Shown here one piece after another: positions 1 to 8,482 of a stretch of 64,000 nt of DNA (positions are counted from its first letter, which is position 1; each line of letters starts with the position of its first letter). Origin of the DNA: Vibrio europaeus (GTDB lineage: Bacteria > Pseudomonadota > Gammaproteobacteria > Enterobacterales > Vibrionaceae); contig NZ_LUAX01000002.1 in assembly GCF_001695575.1 (NCBI RefSeq), positions 206,454 through 270,453 of the forward strand. The letters are read 5' to 3'. The position numbers were made by a program, and so were the translations under genes. A model generated the notes under the pieces. It was not told the DNA's origin, did not search any database, and saw nothing but the letters and a program-made list of their open reading frames with translations.

Positions 1-1191
1 CTCGAAGGTTTGACCCAAAGCGCTATTGCTGCTCGCGGTATTGCCCAACAAGGTCAGAACGGAAAAGTACACGCATTTAAGCGTAGCGATAATCAAAGCT
101 ACTATGCCGCGGCTAACCCACTAGATAGCTGGGCGAAAGAGCAGAAGACACAACTGCTTAAAGAACTTGATGCGTATATTCGTACTAAGGAACCATTGAT
201 CAAAGAAGTCTCTGTCAGCTTAAGCGGTGTGCATGAGCAAATGCTCGTTGCCGCAACTGATGGCACTTATGCAGGCGATGTGCGCCCACTTGTGCGCTTG
301 TCAATTAGCGTGCTTGCTCAAAAAGGTGACCGTCGTGAACGTGGTAGTTCTGGTGGTGGTGGTCGATTTGGTTACGACTTTTTCCTCACTGAAGAAGAGG
401 GTGCCAAGGTCGCTTATCACTACGCGGACGAAGCGATCCGCATGGCACTCGTTAATCTTGAAGCGGACGCCGCCCCTGCTGGCATGATGCCTGTGGTTCT
501 TGGCTCTGGTTGGCCGGGAGTATTGCTACATGAAGCAGTTGGTCATGGACTTGAAGGTGATTTTAACCGTAAAGAGTCTTCGGTATTTAGTGGCAAGGTC
601 GGCGAGAAAGTTACGTCTGAGCTTTGTACTATCGTTGATGACGGTACATTGAAAGATTTGCGTGGTTCTTTAAACGTTGACGATGAAGGCGTGAATGGTC
701 AATACAACACCTTGATTGAAAATGGTGTACTCAAAGGTTACATGCAGGACAAGCTCAATGCCCGTTTAATGGGTGTGAACCCTACCGGTAATGGTCGCCG
801 TGAGTCTTATGCGCATTTACCTATGCCTCGTATGACCAACACCTACATGTTGCCAGGTCAGCACGCGCCAGAAGAGATTATCTCAACGGTTAAGAAAGGC
901 CTGTACGCGCCTAATTTTGGTGGTGGTCAGGTTGATATTACTTCAGGTAAATTTGTGTTTTCAGCTTCTGAAGCTTATTTAATTGAAGACGGCAAAATTA
1001 CTCGCCCAGTCAAAGGCGCAACATTGATTGGCTCTGGAATTGAAGCAATGCAGCAAGTCTCTATGGTCGGTAATGACCTCAGTATCGACCGTGGTGTCGG
1101 TGTATGTGGTAAAGCAGGCCAGAGTGTCCCTGTCGGTGTTGGCCAGCCAACGCTCAAGCTCGATTCCATCACTGTAGGTGGTACGGAGTAG
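1..1191 (+). CDS. tldD: Metalloprotease TldD (5' end outside window)
   Basis: The reading frame is open from base 1, so the N-terminal part (roughly 85-90 residues, judged from the usual length near 480) lies off the window. The HEAVGHG stretch encoded at bases 529-549 is the HExxxH zinc motif of the TldD/PmbA family. Near the C-terminus the segment [17 protein letters not shown] holds the conserved metal-ligand cysteine. TldD pairs with TldE (PmbA) in a cytoplasmic heterodimer that degrades unfolded peptides and matures microcin-type and CcdA-type substrates. The gene ends in front of a structured repeat region and converges on arcA. Family assignment is secure. Confidence 0.95.
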   Translation, partial: LEGLTQSAIAARGIAQQGQNGKVHAFKRSDNQSYYAAANPLDSWAKEQKTQLLKELDAYIRTKEPLIKEVSVSLSGVHEQMLVAATDGTYAGDVRPLVRLSISVLAQKGDRRERGSSGGGGRFGYDFFLTEEEGAKVAYHYADEAIRMALVNLEADAAPAGMMPVVLGSGWPGVLLHEAVGHGLEGDFNRKESSVFSGKVGEKVTSELCTIVDDGTLKDLRGSLNVDDEGVNGQYNTLIENGVLKGYMQDKLNARLMGVNPTGNGRRESYAHLPMPRMTNTYMLPGQHAPEEIISTVKKGLYAPNFGGGQVDITSGKFVFSASEAYLIEDGKITRPVKGATLIGSGIEAMQQVSMVGNDLSIDRGVGVCGKAGQSVPVGVGQPTLKLDSITVGGTE

Positions 1192-1201
1192 GGGAAAGAA
1201 T

Positions 1202-1307
1202 GGAACGCTTTCGCTTTGAGATCGGGCTTCGCCCGCGAGAGTCGGGAACGGACTTCGTCCTTCGAGAGTTTTCGTTCCCACATCCCTAATCCATAGCGAA
1301 GCGTTCC
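1202..1307. repeat. Nested inverted-repeat region
   Basis: Between tldD and the 8-bp array lies a foldable stretch. Outer arms GGAACGCTTTCGCT (1202-1215) and AGCGAAGCGTTCC (1295-1307) pair except for one extra T. Inner arms GGGAACG (1244-1250) and CGTTCCC (1273-1279) pair perfectly. Small hairpins CGGGC-ttc-GCCCG and GGAC-ttc-GTCC sit inside. It has no coding potential I trust. It may be a Vibrio-type intergenic palindromic repeat or a degenerate miniature element; identity unknown. Confidence 0.5.
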
Positions 1308-1314
1308 GAAGTAA

Positions 1315-1343
1315 AAAGGGTTGGCACACAGTACCAACCCTTT
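1315..1343. terminator. Bidirectional hairpin terminator for tldD/arcA
   Basis: AAAGGGTTGG (1315-1324) and CCAACCCTTT (1334-1343) form a perfect 10-bp stem with a 9-nt loop. On the minus strand a T run follows, so it fits best as the terminator of arcA. That puts the 8-bp repeat array inside the arcA 3' untranslated region. Confidence 0.65.
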
Positions 1344-1352
1344 AAAGTTTCT

Positions 1353-1416
1353 CTAGTTCTCTAGTTCTCTAGTTCTCTAGTTCTCTAGTTCTCTAGTTCT
1401 CTAGTTCTCTAGTTCT
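1353..1416. repeat. Array of eight perfect CTAGTTCT units
   Basis: Eight uninterrupted copies of the 8-mer CTAGTTCT lie between the convergent genes tldD and arcA. The same unit in the same copy number occurs again at 21759-21822. The unit contains TAG on both strands (CTAG is self-complementary). Because 8 is not a multiple of 3, three or more units place a stop in all six frames. Confidence 0.95.
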
Positions 1417-1451
1417 CCGTAGGGCTTTGCCTGTTCCCGAATCCAGTTTCC

Positions 1452-2672
1452 CTAGATGCCATCTCTTTCTATCGGACAACTCATACAACGCGCGCCACCA
1501 CGGCCGCGGCCTAGTTCATTCCCTGGAATGGTAAGTACCTTGATGCCCGCTTTATCATACTTTTCATTGGTGTAGACATTACGTTCATAACCAATCACAA
1601 CGCCTGGTTTCACAGTTAATACGTTGTTGGCATCATTCCATTGCTCACGTTCAGCTTCGTAGCTGTCGCCGCCTGTAGTAATGATCTTAAGGTAATCTAA
1701 GCCCAATGCTTCTTCAATCGCATGGATAAAGCTTGGCACTTTCTCAACTTTCATATCGCCGTCATCTTTCGGAGTCAGGCGCCAAGTGTTGAGGTCTTTA
1801 CGCATGATCTCTGGATAAACCGAGAAAGTATCAATATCCATATGAGTCATAACGGTGTCTAAGTGCATGCATGAACGGTGCTTAGGCAGTTCGATAGCGA
1901 TAACTTGCTTAGCTTGACCATGTTTAAACAGGCTAGCGGCTAGGTTCTCAACACCTTGCGCAGTGGTACGTTCTGACATACCGACAAGAACTGCGCCTTT
2001 ACCAATAACGAGTACGTCACCGCCCTCAATATTGGCGTTGTCGTAGTGCAGGTCTTCATCACCGAAGTACTTAATGAAATCTTGGCCTGCAAATACTGGG
2101 TGCCAACGGTAGATGGCGCGTAAGTGGTTAGTTTCACGCTGACGAGCAGGTTTCATCATTGGGTTGAGTGAGACACCACCATATACCCAACAAGACGTGT
2201 CACGGGTAAACAGATGGTTAGGCAGAGGCTCAATCACGAAATCTAATGGGCGATGCATACGCGGCAGCATTGAAGATGATTGAATCGGTAGCTCTGAATA
2301 TGCCAAACCGCCAAGCAATACGGTTGCTAGGTGCTCATTGTCCATATCAGACAAATAATGACGTAGGTCTTTGGCAAAGGTAGGGCCGTAACGGAAATCT
2401 GAAATCTGAGTGTTGAGGAGCCAAGTTTTCGCTTCATCAACAGCAAGAGTTTCAACAAGTAGGTCGTGAAGCAGTAAAACTTCAACGTCTTGGCTACGTA
2501 AGGTTTCGGCAAACTTGTCGTGCTCTTCACCCGCTGCTTCAACCGCTAACACATCGTCAAACAAGAGTTCATGACAGTTCGATGGGGTTAAGTGGGTGAG
2601 TGCTCGCTCTGGACGATTTAATAGTACTCGTCTTAGTTGACCAACTTCTGAGCCTACATACAACTTACTCAT
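1452..2672 (-). CDS. arcA: Arginine deiminase ArcA
   Basis: At 406 residues this is full length for arginine deiminase, which hydrolyses L-arginine to citrulline and ammonia, the first step of the ADI pathway. Visible motifs are FTRDTSCW, the EGGD stretch, [10 protein letters not shown] carrying the catalytic histidine, and the C-terminal GGARCMSCP, where Cys396 corresponds to the nucleophile. The start at 2672 gives a well-aligned N-terminus ([18 protein letters not shown]). No carbamate kinase or catabolic carbamoyltransferase is adjacent. The argF gene 11 kb away sits beside pyrB and looks biosynthetic, so arcA stands alone here. Its 3' untranslated region would contain the CTAGTTCT array. 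Confidence 0.95.
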   Translation of the reverse strand: MSKLYVGSEVGQLRRVLLNRPERALTHLTPSNCHELLFDDVLAVEAAGEEHDKFAETLRSQDVEVLLLHDLLVETLAVDEAKTWLLNTQISDFRYGPTFAKDLRHYLSDMDNEHLATVLLGGLAYSELPIQSSSMLPRMHRPLDFVIEPLPNHLFTRDTSCWVYGGVSLNPMMKPARQRETNHLRAIYRWHPVFAGQDFIKYFGDEDLHYDNANIEGGDVLVIGKGAVLVGMSERTTAQGVENLAASLFKHGQAKQVIAIELPKHRSCMHLDTVMTHMDIDTFSVYPEIMRKDLNTWRLTPKDDGDMKVEKVPSFIHAIEEALGLDYLKIITTGGDSYEAEREQWNDANNVLTVKPGVVIGYERNVYTNEKYDKAGIKVLTIPGNELGRGRGGARCMSCPIERDGI

Positions 2673-3238
2673 TTTGTATCCTTACAATTAGTTCCAGAGC
2701 GTATTTATGACAAGTTTGTTATAAAGATGCAAGTCGATTAATTGGATAACTAATCTAATAAGTTTGACTAATTTGGTTTAAAGTTCCATATTTATTATTT
2801 ATTGCGAATTTAAACGCTATTTTGTATTTATCAATGTTAGCAGGCTAAGTTGCGTCGCTATGCGGTCAGTTTTTGCTGCTCATTTGCCCATTTTTAATCA
2901 TGAGAAGCATAGCTATGCAGAATTTCAGCGCTTTAGTCGAGATTAGTATGGGTTTTATGCAATTACCATCTTTAGAGCTCTATGCACAGCCTTAAGATAA
3001 AAACGCACTTACCTTGATTAAAGAGAAGATGTATCAATTGAGAGAAAATGCTGAATCGCTTCAATGATAAAAAATTGTTAATTTCTCTACTTGAGCAGCG
3101 AATCTGACTTGATCTAAGTTGAAGTGACAAAGAAAGATCAGGATCGAACTACATTCTGGGTAGTAATTTACTTGGATCCATGCGATATTTCGTCGCGGTA
3201 AATTATGATCAACTTTGTCACTATCTGGAGCACAACAT
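2673..3238. other. 566-bp intergenic region, arcA/rraB divergent
   Basis: No gene is convincing here. The region is AT-rich and must hold the arcA and rraB promoters. An imperfect dyad with GATTA/TAATC arms sits about 65 bp upstream of the arcA start. I could not find a clean ArgR or FNR palindrome. Confidence 0.4.
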
Positions 3239-3652
3239 ATGTCTCACGAAGATGAATATCTATCTGTTGAAGAATTAATTGAGATTCAAAAGGAAGAGAC
3301 TCGCGAAATTATCCAAGCCCTATTGGAAGACGGCAGTGATCCAGATGCTTTGTATGAAATTGAGCACCATCTGTTTGCTGAAGATTTTGCTACGCTAGAA
3401 AAAGCGGTAGTTGAAGCATTCAAGATGGGCTTCGAAGTACTTGAAGCAGAAGAGACAGAAGATGAAGATGGCAAGAAGCTGCTTTGCTGTGATGCAACGA
3501 TGGAGTCTGCATTAAACCCTGAAGCAATCGATGCTCAAGTAGAAAAGCTTGTCCACCTTGCAGAAAAGTTCGATATTATTTATGACGGTTGGGGCACCTA
3601 CTATGAAGGTGAAGACGCTCTATACCCAGAAGAAGAAGATGATGAAGAGTAA
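3239..3652 (+). CDS. rraB: Ribonuclease E inhibitor RraB
   Basis: A 138-residue, very acidic protein matching the RraB (YjgD) family along its length. It opens [25 protein letters not shown] and ends in an acidic EEEDDEE tail. RraB binds RNase E and modulates mRNA decay in the cytoplasm. The frame extends upstream to a TTG at 3215, but the ATG at 3239 is preceded by a CTGGAG ribosome-binding site at a proper distance and matches known N-termini. It is followed at once by a hairpin terminator, so it is monocistronic. Confidence 0.93.
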   Translation: MSHEDEYLSVEELIEIQKEETREIIQALLEDGSDPDALYEIEHHLFAEDFATLEKAVVEAFKMGFEVLEAEETEDEDGKKLLCCDATMESALNPEAIDAQVEKLVHLAEKFDIIYDGWGTYYEGEDALYPEEEDDEE

Positions 3653-3680
3653 GTAAGCTTCTTCCTAAAGCGAATTTCTA

Positions 3681-3708
3681 AATACCAGCCAATCGGCTGG
3701 TATTTTTG
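3681..3708 (+). terminator. rraB terminator
   Basis: ATACCAGCC and GGCTGGTAT form a 9-bp stem around a short loop (AATC), followed by a run of T, directly behind rraB. Confidence 0.85.
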
Positions 3709-3791
3709 TTTAGTCTCACGCGACTTATATCTTTTCTTATCGAGTTGGCATTATAATCAGGCAACTTTGATCTAGGACAAGATTTAGCTCT

Positions 3792-4595
3792 ATGGAACTC
3801 TCTCTCGCAGGCCTTTGGCAGGTGTCACCTTTGACCGATTTATCTATCCCTCAAGATGATATTACTTTTCCTGCACCGCTAAGTCGCGTGCTGCCTGATT
3901 CCTTATCTGAATCTGACATTGTTGCGCAAGAATGGCACCTCATGCATGACATTGAGGTCGATGAAGCTATGCTGGCTTTTCCATCCGTTGATCTGATCAT
4001 GTCCGGTGTCGATTATCACGCTGAAGTTCGTATTAATGGTGTTGCGGTTTTCGATTGCGATCAGACTCAATCTGAATATAAGAAAGATATCCGCCCATAT
4101 CTGCAAATGGGGCGAAATCGTTTTGAAGTTCTCTTTCTACAGGAAGATGAAGATTGGTTACTCGGTGAAGAAGAGGGGCAAGACCTCTGCCAGCTTGGCT
4201 CGCCTGAATATCACAAGCATGATGAACGCCTAGGCATTTGGCATACTCCACGACTTCAGTTCATTCGTAACGTCCGCCTAGAGCACGTGACCACTGAGCA
4301 AATTTGGCACCATGGTGGCGGCTGTGAGTTTTTGGTTGATTTGCACTACAAGACTTACTCTCCTGGCTTGGTTTCCGCATCGGTTAAGTTTAATGGAATG
4401 ACCTATCATCTACCTATTGATGTGCGAGACTCTCATGCAAGTGCCCTGTTTCAGATTGAAGCACCTATCTATGCCGATAACGAAAACCCCAAGCTCGAAG
4501 ATTTGTACTTACTTGAGGTGACTCTCGATGGGCAAACCCAACGTTTTCACATTGGGCTAAGTAAAGATATGTGTGTCTCTCATTATCCGCTTTAA
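3792..4595 (+). CDS. Orphan GH2-type sugar-binding domain protein, no catalytic barrel
   Basis: This 267-residue protein opens like the N-terminal jelly-roll of GH2 beta-mannosidases: LAGLWQVSP, then a paired FPAPLSRVLPDSL segment. DLIMSGVDYHAEVRINGVAVFD and YLQMGRNRFEVLF follow, where GH2 enzymes carry their galactose-binding fold. Residues from about 165 resemble an immunoglobulin-like sandwich. The (beta/alpha)8 barrel and its catalytic glutamates are absent, so it cannot be a complete glycosidase of this family. No signal peptide is seen, suggesting a cytoplasmic location. Its stop codon overlaps that of the convergent DUF2061 gene. Fold assignment is by eye; the function is unknown. Confidence 0.7.
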   Translation: MELSLAGLWQVSPLTDLSIPQDDITFPAPLSRVLPDSLSESDIVAQEWHLMHDIEVDEAMLAFPSVDLIMSGVDYHAEVRINGVAVFDCDQTQSEYKKDIRPYLQMGRNRFEVLFLQEDEDWLLGEEEGQDLCQLGSPEYHKHDERLGIWHTPRLQFIRNVRLEHVTTEQIWHHGGGCEFLVDLHYKTYSPGLVSASVKFNGMTYHLPIDVRDSHASALFQIEAPIYADNENPKLEDLYLLEVTLDGQTQRFHIGLSKDMCVSHYPL

Positions 4596-4984
4596 GCGTG
4601 AGCACAGCCCCAGTGTTGAGTATCTTGCTGCTTGCGTAGCCAAACCTTTTCGTGAAAATAGTAGGCAACGGTATTAATTGAAGGCTCAATGGCTGCCATA
4701 ATGCCGCCGACAAACGCATCGCCAGTCATCATATAAACCACCCCAAAAGCAACACTAAAGTGAACAACGGCAAAGCTAGTGGTTTTAATTTTTGCCGAGC
4801 GAGATAAATTGGACAGTAACTTACTCTTTGACCACACGCGCTCATGGATGTAGAAAGCGACTGTGTTGACTGACGGTTCAATCATAGCGATAAGGCTACC
4901 AATCAGAATATCACCAGTCAGTAGGTAGGCGACTGTAAATGCAATCGTAAAGTGAATGGTTGCGAATGTGATTGTTTTCTTCAT
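4592..4984 (-). CDS. Duplicated DUF2061 membrane protein
   Basis: The 130 residues consist of two copies of one unit. The first (about 1-55) has TFATIHFTIAFTVAYLLTGD, then IEPSVNTVAFYIHERVW. The second (about 66-120) has SFAVVHFSVAFGVVYMMTGD, then IEPSINTVAYYFHEKVW. Each unit has two hydrophobic segments and the HE-x-VW ending typical of DUF2061, which usually occurs as one unit of about 60-70 residues. It is predicted to be an inner-membrane protein of unknown role. Its stop overlaps the convergent upstream gene by 4 bp. Confidence 0.85.
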   Translation of the reverse strand: MKKTITFATIHFTIAFTVAYLLTGDILIGSLIAMIEPSVNTVAFYIHERVWSKSKLLSNLSRSAKIKTTSFAVVHFSVAFGVVYMMTGDAFVGGIMAAIEPSINTVAYYFHEKVWLRKQQDTQHWGCAHA

Positions 4985-5085
4985 CTTGATAACCCGTGTA
5001 ATGTCTTGCGATAGGGTTATTATTGAGAATTATTCGCACTAATTGAAATGGCTTGTTTCAATACAATTAATAGTCAATACCTATT

Positions 5086-5113
5086 AAAAAGGCGCTCATC
5101 GAGCGCCTTTTTG
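5086..5113 (-). terminator. Terminator of the usp/TRAP transcript
   Basis: GGCGCTC and GAGCGCC form a 7-bp stem with a 3-nt loop, flanked by A and T runs so it can work in both directions. It lies just after the stress-protein stop on the minus strand. Confidence 0.85.
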
Positions 5114-5127
5114 TTAAGTTTACTATT

Positions 5128-5568
5128 TTATGAGCCCTGTGGCTTGACGACCAAGACATTAATCGGTGAATTCTGTACCACTTTACTGGCAACCGAACCA
5201 AGCACGACTTTATCAATCTTAGAGCGCTTATGGCTAGGCATCACAATCAGATCCGCTCCTAGTTTTTCGGCGAAGTCTAAAATGGTCGAGTAAGGTTTAC
5301 CTTCCGCAACATGAACCTTGTACACCACATCTTCATCGATATGCTTAACCGCAAAATCTTTCAATTGACTTTCGACATCGGCTTTCATTTTTAGCGCCGC
5401 GTCTTTTGGGAAATAGGTTGCGACCATCGACATATGAATGCCAGGCAGCACGTTAAGTAAGTGTACTTCAGCATTGGAATGCTTAGCATGCCAAACGGCC
5501 AGCTCGACCGCTTTATCCGAGAAACCTTTGTCATTGAGATCGACTGGAACAAGAATTTGCTTATACAT
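5128..5568 (-). CDS. Universal stress protein, TRAP-associated UspA family
   Basis: A 146-residue single-domain UspA protein. It opens MYKQILVPVDLND with the first strand and the acidic nucleotide-contact residue. The family's glycine/serine nucleotide-binding motif is close to canonical here: MPSHKRSKIDKVVLGSVASKVV near residues 110-131. It lies about 100 bp downstream of the TRAP permease in the same direction with no strong terminator between them. That recalls TRAP operons such as tea, in which a Usp protein binds nucleotide and modulates the transporter. A regulatory role on the transporter is inferred from position. Confidence 0.88.
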   Translation of the reverse strand: MYKQILVPVDLNDKGFSDKAVELAVWHAKHSNAEVHLLNVLPGIHMSMVATYFPKDAALKMKADVESQLKDFAVKHIDEDVVYKVHVAEGKPYSTILDFAEKLGADLIVMPSHKRSKIDKVVLGSVASKVVQNSPINVLVVKPQGS

Positions 5569-5669
5569 TGTTATTTCTCTTTTTCGTCACCTGTTGCTAC
5601 TGACAACAGGCGATATTAATGCATCCTTAGTTTAAGTGTAGCCCCACATACAATGCAGGGCTGACTAAG

Positions 5670-8249
5670 TTACGCGCTCATCTGTTCCTTTCGAGCTCGT
5701 CGTTTCTGGTTGAGGCCAAGGCCAATTAAGATGAGTAGAGCCGGGACAAACACCCACTCTTTCATTGGTCGATCCGCTTCAACAACGACTGAACGAATCT
5801 CCCAGTCAAAATCAACACCGGCTGACTCTGCAGGGCTACCAAATTCAACCATGTCGACCAACATACGGCCATTGGCATTGTTGAGCATTAGACCCATCGA
5901 AGAAATACGATCTTCGGCTGTTGTTGCTTTATCTTCAAACGGTAGGCGAACTGTCTTAGAGATGTAATCACCTTCTAGGTTTTCACCGGCAACAAGCAAC
6001 TCGATCTCTTCACCGACTTTTAGGCCTTCAGTGATCTGTGCGATCTCTGTACCTGGGTAAAGAACTTTGGCTGGGTAGATTTGATCCCACCAGAACCCTG
6101 GACGGAAGAAGGTAAAGGTCAACACAAGCAGTAGGACAGTTTCCCACCATTTGCTCTTAGTAAACCACCAGCCTTGTGTTGCAGCAGAGAATATCAGCAT
6201 TGCAATCACAGAAGATATGATCGTGAGCAACAAATGCCACCATGAGTCGATACCCATCAACAAGAGCTGAGTATTAAAGATGAACATGAATGGCAAGATC
6301 GCGGTTCGAATATCGTAGGTAAAGCCCTGAATACCGGTTCTAATCGGATCTGACTTAGCAATTGCCGCAGCCGCAAAGGCCGCAAGGCCTACCGGTGGTG
6401 TATCATCGGCAAGGATACCGAAGTAGAACACGAATAGGTGGACGGCAATGAGCGGGATGATCAAACCACTTTGCGCACCTAGGGTGACGATAACTGGTGC
6501 CATTAGAGTCGATACAACAATATAGTTCGCTGTCGTAGGTAGACCCATACCTAAAATAAGACTGATCACGGCTGTGAATAGAAGCATTAGAATGATGTTA
6601 CCGCCAGAGATAAACTCGACGAAGTCCGTCATCACCAAGCCAATACCCGTTAGCGTCACAACACCAACAACTGTACCTGCCGCCGCAGTCGCGACACCGA
6701 TACCGATCATGTTACGTGCACCTGAGACAAGGCTTTCTAGCAGGTCAACAAAGCCTTCTTTGGTTTGCTCGGCAATGGAGCCTTGCTTAGACATTACAGC
6801 CATTAGAGGACGTTGAGTGATCAAGATAAAGATCATGAATACTGTTGCCCAGAAAGCGGATAAGCCTGGAGAGAAACGCTCTACTGTCAAACACCAAACG
6901 AGAACCACAATTGGCAGTAGGTAGTGTAAGCCCGACTTAATCGTTGGACCTGGATCTGGTACTTCAGTCAGTTCAGAATCAATCTCAATAGCGCCTTCTT
7001 TGGCGTACCTAGCAGAGATATTGACTAGGCCGACATAAGCTAACAGCAGTACGACAGTCACAATAGGAGTCGCGGCGTCACCGAATACGTCTTTAGTCCA
7101 GCCGACACCATAGTAAACCACGGCACTGATCACGCACAGGCCAAGAATGGTGCCTGTAAATGAAAGTAAGCTGGCAAGAAGTGTCGGGTTATGACGACGA
7201 GGAAGACCAGTCATCCCCGCTTTACATGCTTCTAAGTGAACAATGTAGATCAGCGCGATGTACGAGATTAGAGCTGGAAGAATCGCAGCCTTAATGACCT
7301 CTACATACGAGATACCGACATATTCCACCATAAGGAAAGCTGCCGCGCCCATGATAGGTGGTGTTAGCTGACCGTTGGTTGAAGCGGCAACTTCTACTGC
7401 GCCTGCTTTCGTTCCTGGGAAACCAACGCGTTTCATTAGGGGAATAGTGAAAGTACCCGTAGTTACAACGTTAGCGATTGAAGAACCTGATACGAGCCCA
7501 GATAGGCCAGATGCGACAACGGCAGCTTTCGCAGGGCCGCCTTTCATATGTCCAAGAAGCGAGAACGCCACTTTAATAAAGTAAGCACCCGCACCCGCGC
7601 GCTCTAGCATGGCACCAAAGAGGACAAACAAGAAAACAAATGAGGTTGATACGCCTAGCGCAACACCGAAGACACCTTCGGTAGTTAGCCACAGGTGAGA
7701 CATCGCTTTGTTAAGGCTAGCACCTTTGTGAGCAATCACGTCTGGCATGTATGGACCGCCAAAGGTGTACAGCAAGAAGACTGCCGCGACAACCATTAAC
7801 GGAGGCCCAAGAGCACGACGCGTTGCTTCAAGGAGTAACACCATGCCTATTACGGCAACAACAATATCGAGCGTTGTTGGCGCGCCTGAACGACCCGCAA
7901 GCTCGGTATAGAAAATGTAGATATAAGCAGCAGAAAAACTACCTGCCAAAGCAAGCAACCAATCTATCGCTGGAATGCGATCTCTAGGAGAGGTTTTCAT
8001 CGCAGGGTACGCTGTAAACGCAAGGAACACCGCAAACATCAGGTGAATTGAACGCGCTTCAGTATCGTTGAGTACGCCAAAATTAAAAATGAACGGCAGA
8101 GGGGATGCGTACCAAAGTTGGAACAGTGACCAACATAGCGGCACAAACCATAAGATGCGACCAGAAAGCCCTAGCGGGGCACGTGCACCTGTATCGGATT
8201 GAGCTACCATTTCTTGCACATCTTTAGACGGAGCTGTTGTCTTCGACAT
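5670..8249 (-). CDS. TRAP transporter fused permease (DctQM type, DUF3394 tail)
   Basis: At 859 residues this fits the 4TM/12TM fused TRAP permease family, which combines the small DctQ-like and large DctM-like subunits. There are many membrane segments, and the DctM core shows GASLNKAMSHLW, SGLVSGSSIANVVTTGTFTIPLMKR and GMGLPTTANYIV. Residues about 690-850 are a DUF3394 tail with a PDZ-like VEFGSPAESAGVDFDWEI segment and a final membrane helix. It works in the inner membrane with the TAXI binding protein encoded upstream, driving sodium- or proton-coupled uptake of an organic acid; the substrate is unknown. The start has an AAGGA site 8 nt upstream. Confidence 0.92.
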   Translation of the reverse strand: MSKTTAPSKDVQEMVAQSDTGARAPLGLSGRILWFVPLCWSLFQLWYASPLPFIFNFGVLNDTEARSIHLMFAVFLAFTAYPAMKTSPRDRIPAIDWLLALAGSFSAAYIYIFYTELAGRSGAPTTLDIVVAVIGMVLLLEATRRALGPPLMVVAAVFLLYTFGGPYMPDVIAHKGASLNKAMSHLWLTTEGVFGVALGVSTSFVFLFVLFGAMLERAGAGAYFIKVAFSLLGHMKGGPAKAAVVASGLSGLVSGSSIANVVTTGTFTIPLMKRVGFPGTKAGAVEVAASTNGQLTPPIMGAAAFLMVEYVGISYVEVIKAAILPALISYIALIYIVHLEACKAGMTGLPRRHNPTLLASLLSFTGTILGLCVISAVVYYGVGWTKDVFGDAATPIVTVVLLLAYVGLVNISARYAKEGAIEIDSELTEVPDPGPTIKSGLHYLLPIVVLVWCLTVERFSPGLSAFWATVFMIFILITQRPLMAVMSKQGSIAEQTKEGFVDLLESLVSGARNMIGIGVATAAAGTVVGVVTLTGIGLVMTDFVEFISGGNIILMLLFTAVISLILGMGLPTTANYIVVSTLMAPVIVTLGAQSGLIIPLIAVHLFVFYFGILADDTPPVGLAAFAAAAIAKSDPIRTGIQGFTYDIRTAILPFMFIFNTQLLLMGIDSWWHLLLTIISSVIAMLIFSAATQGWWFTKSKWWETVLLLVLTFTFFRPGFWWDQIYPAKVLYPGTEIAQITEGLKVGEEIELLVAGENLEGDYISKTVRLPFEDKATTAEDRISSMGLMLNNANGRMLVDMVEFGSPAESAGVDFDWEIRSVVVEADRPMKEWVFVPALLILIGLGLNQKRRARKEQMSA

Positions 8250-8439
8250 GTACTTAATCCTTATTATAAATGGTCCGTATATTTATGATTATGAGAACCT
8301 TTATTTAGCATCTTTTAGTGTAGCGAAAAGATGAAATATTGCTCAGTTGTGTGGTTTTCTTAGGTATAAAACGAGGGTGAGTTTCAAGAGTGTGAAACTC
8401 AAAAATTGAATGCAGCGGTTTAGTTGCTGCGACTACGAA

Positions 8440-8463
8440 CCAAGGAGGCATCTGCCTCCTTGG
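8440..8463 (-). other. Intercistronic stem-loop in the TRAP operon
   Basis: CCAAGGAGGCA and TGCCTCCTTGG form a perfect 11-bp stem with a 2-nt loop, between the binding-protein stop (8483) and the permease start (8249). No T run follows on the minus strand. It therefore looks more like an mRNA 3'-end stabiliser or partial attenuator that keeps the binding protein in excess than like a full terminator. Confidence 0.6.
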
Positions 8464-8482
8464 TAAAGAGCGCTTACTTAAC

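Noticed and set aside
975..1337. Minus-strand frames of 116-120 residues across the tldD 3' end
   Set aside because: They run antisense through conserved tldD codons into a palindromic repeat and resemble no protein family.
1353..1416. CRISPR array
   Set aside because: Units are 8 bp and directly abutting, without spacers; a simple tandem repeat. No cas genes in the window.
2673..3238. FNR or ARG box in the arcA upstream region
   Set aside because: Only half-matches were found; no palindrome good enough to annotate.
8440..8463. Rho-independent terminator between the TRAP genes
   Set aside because: No T run follows the stem on the transcribed strand, and the permease has no obvious promoter of its own.
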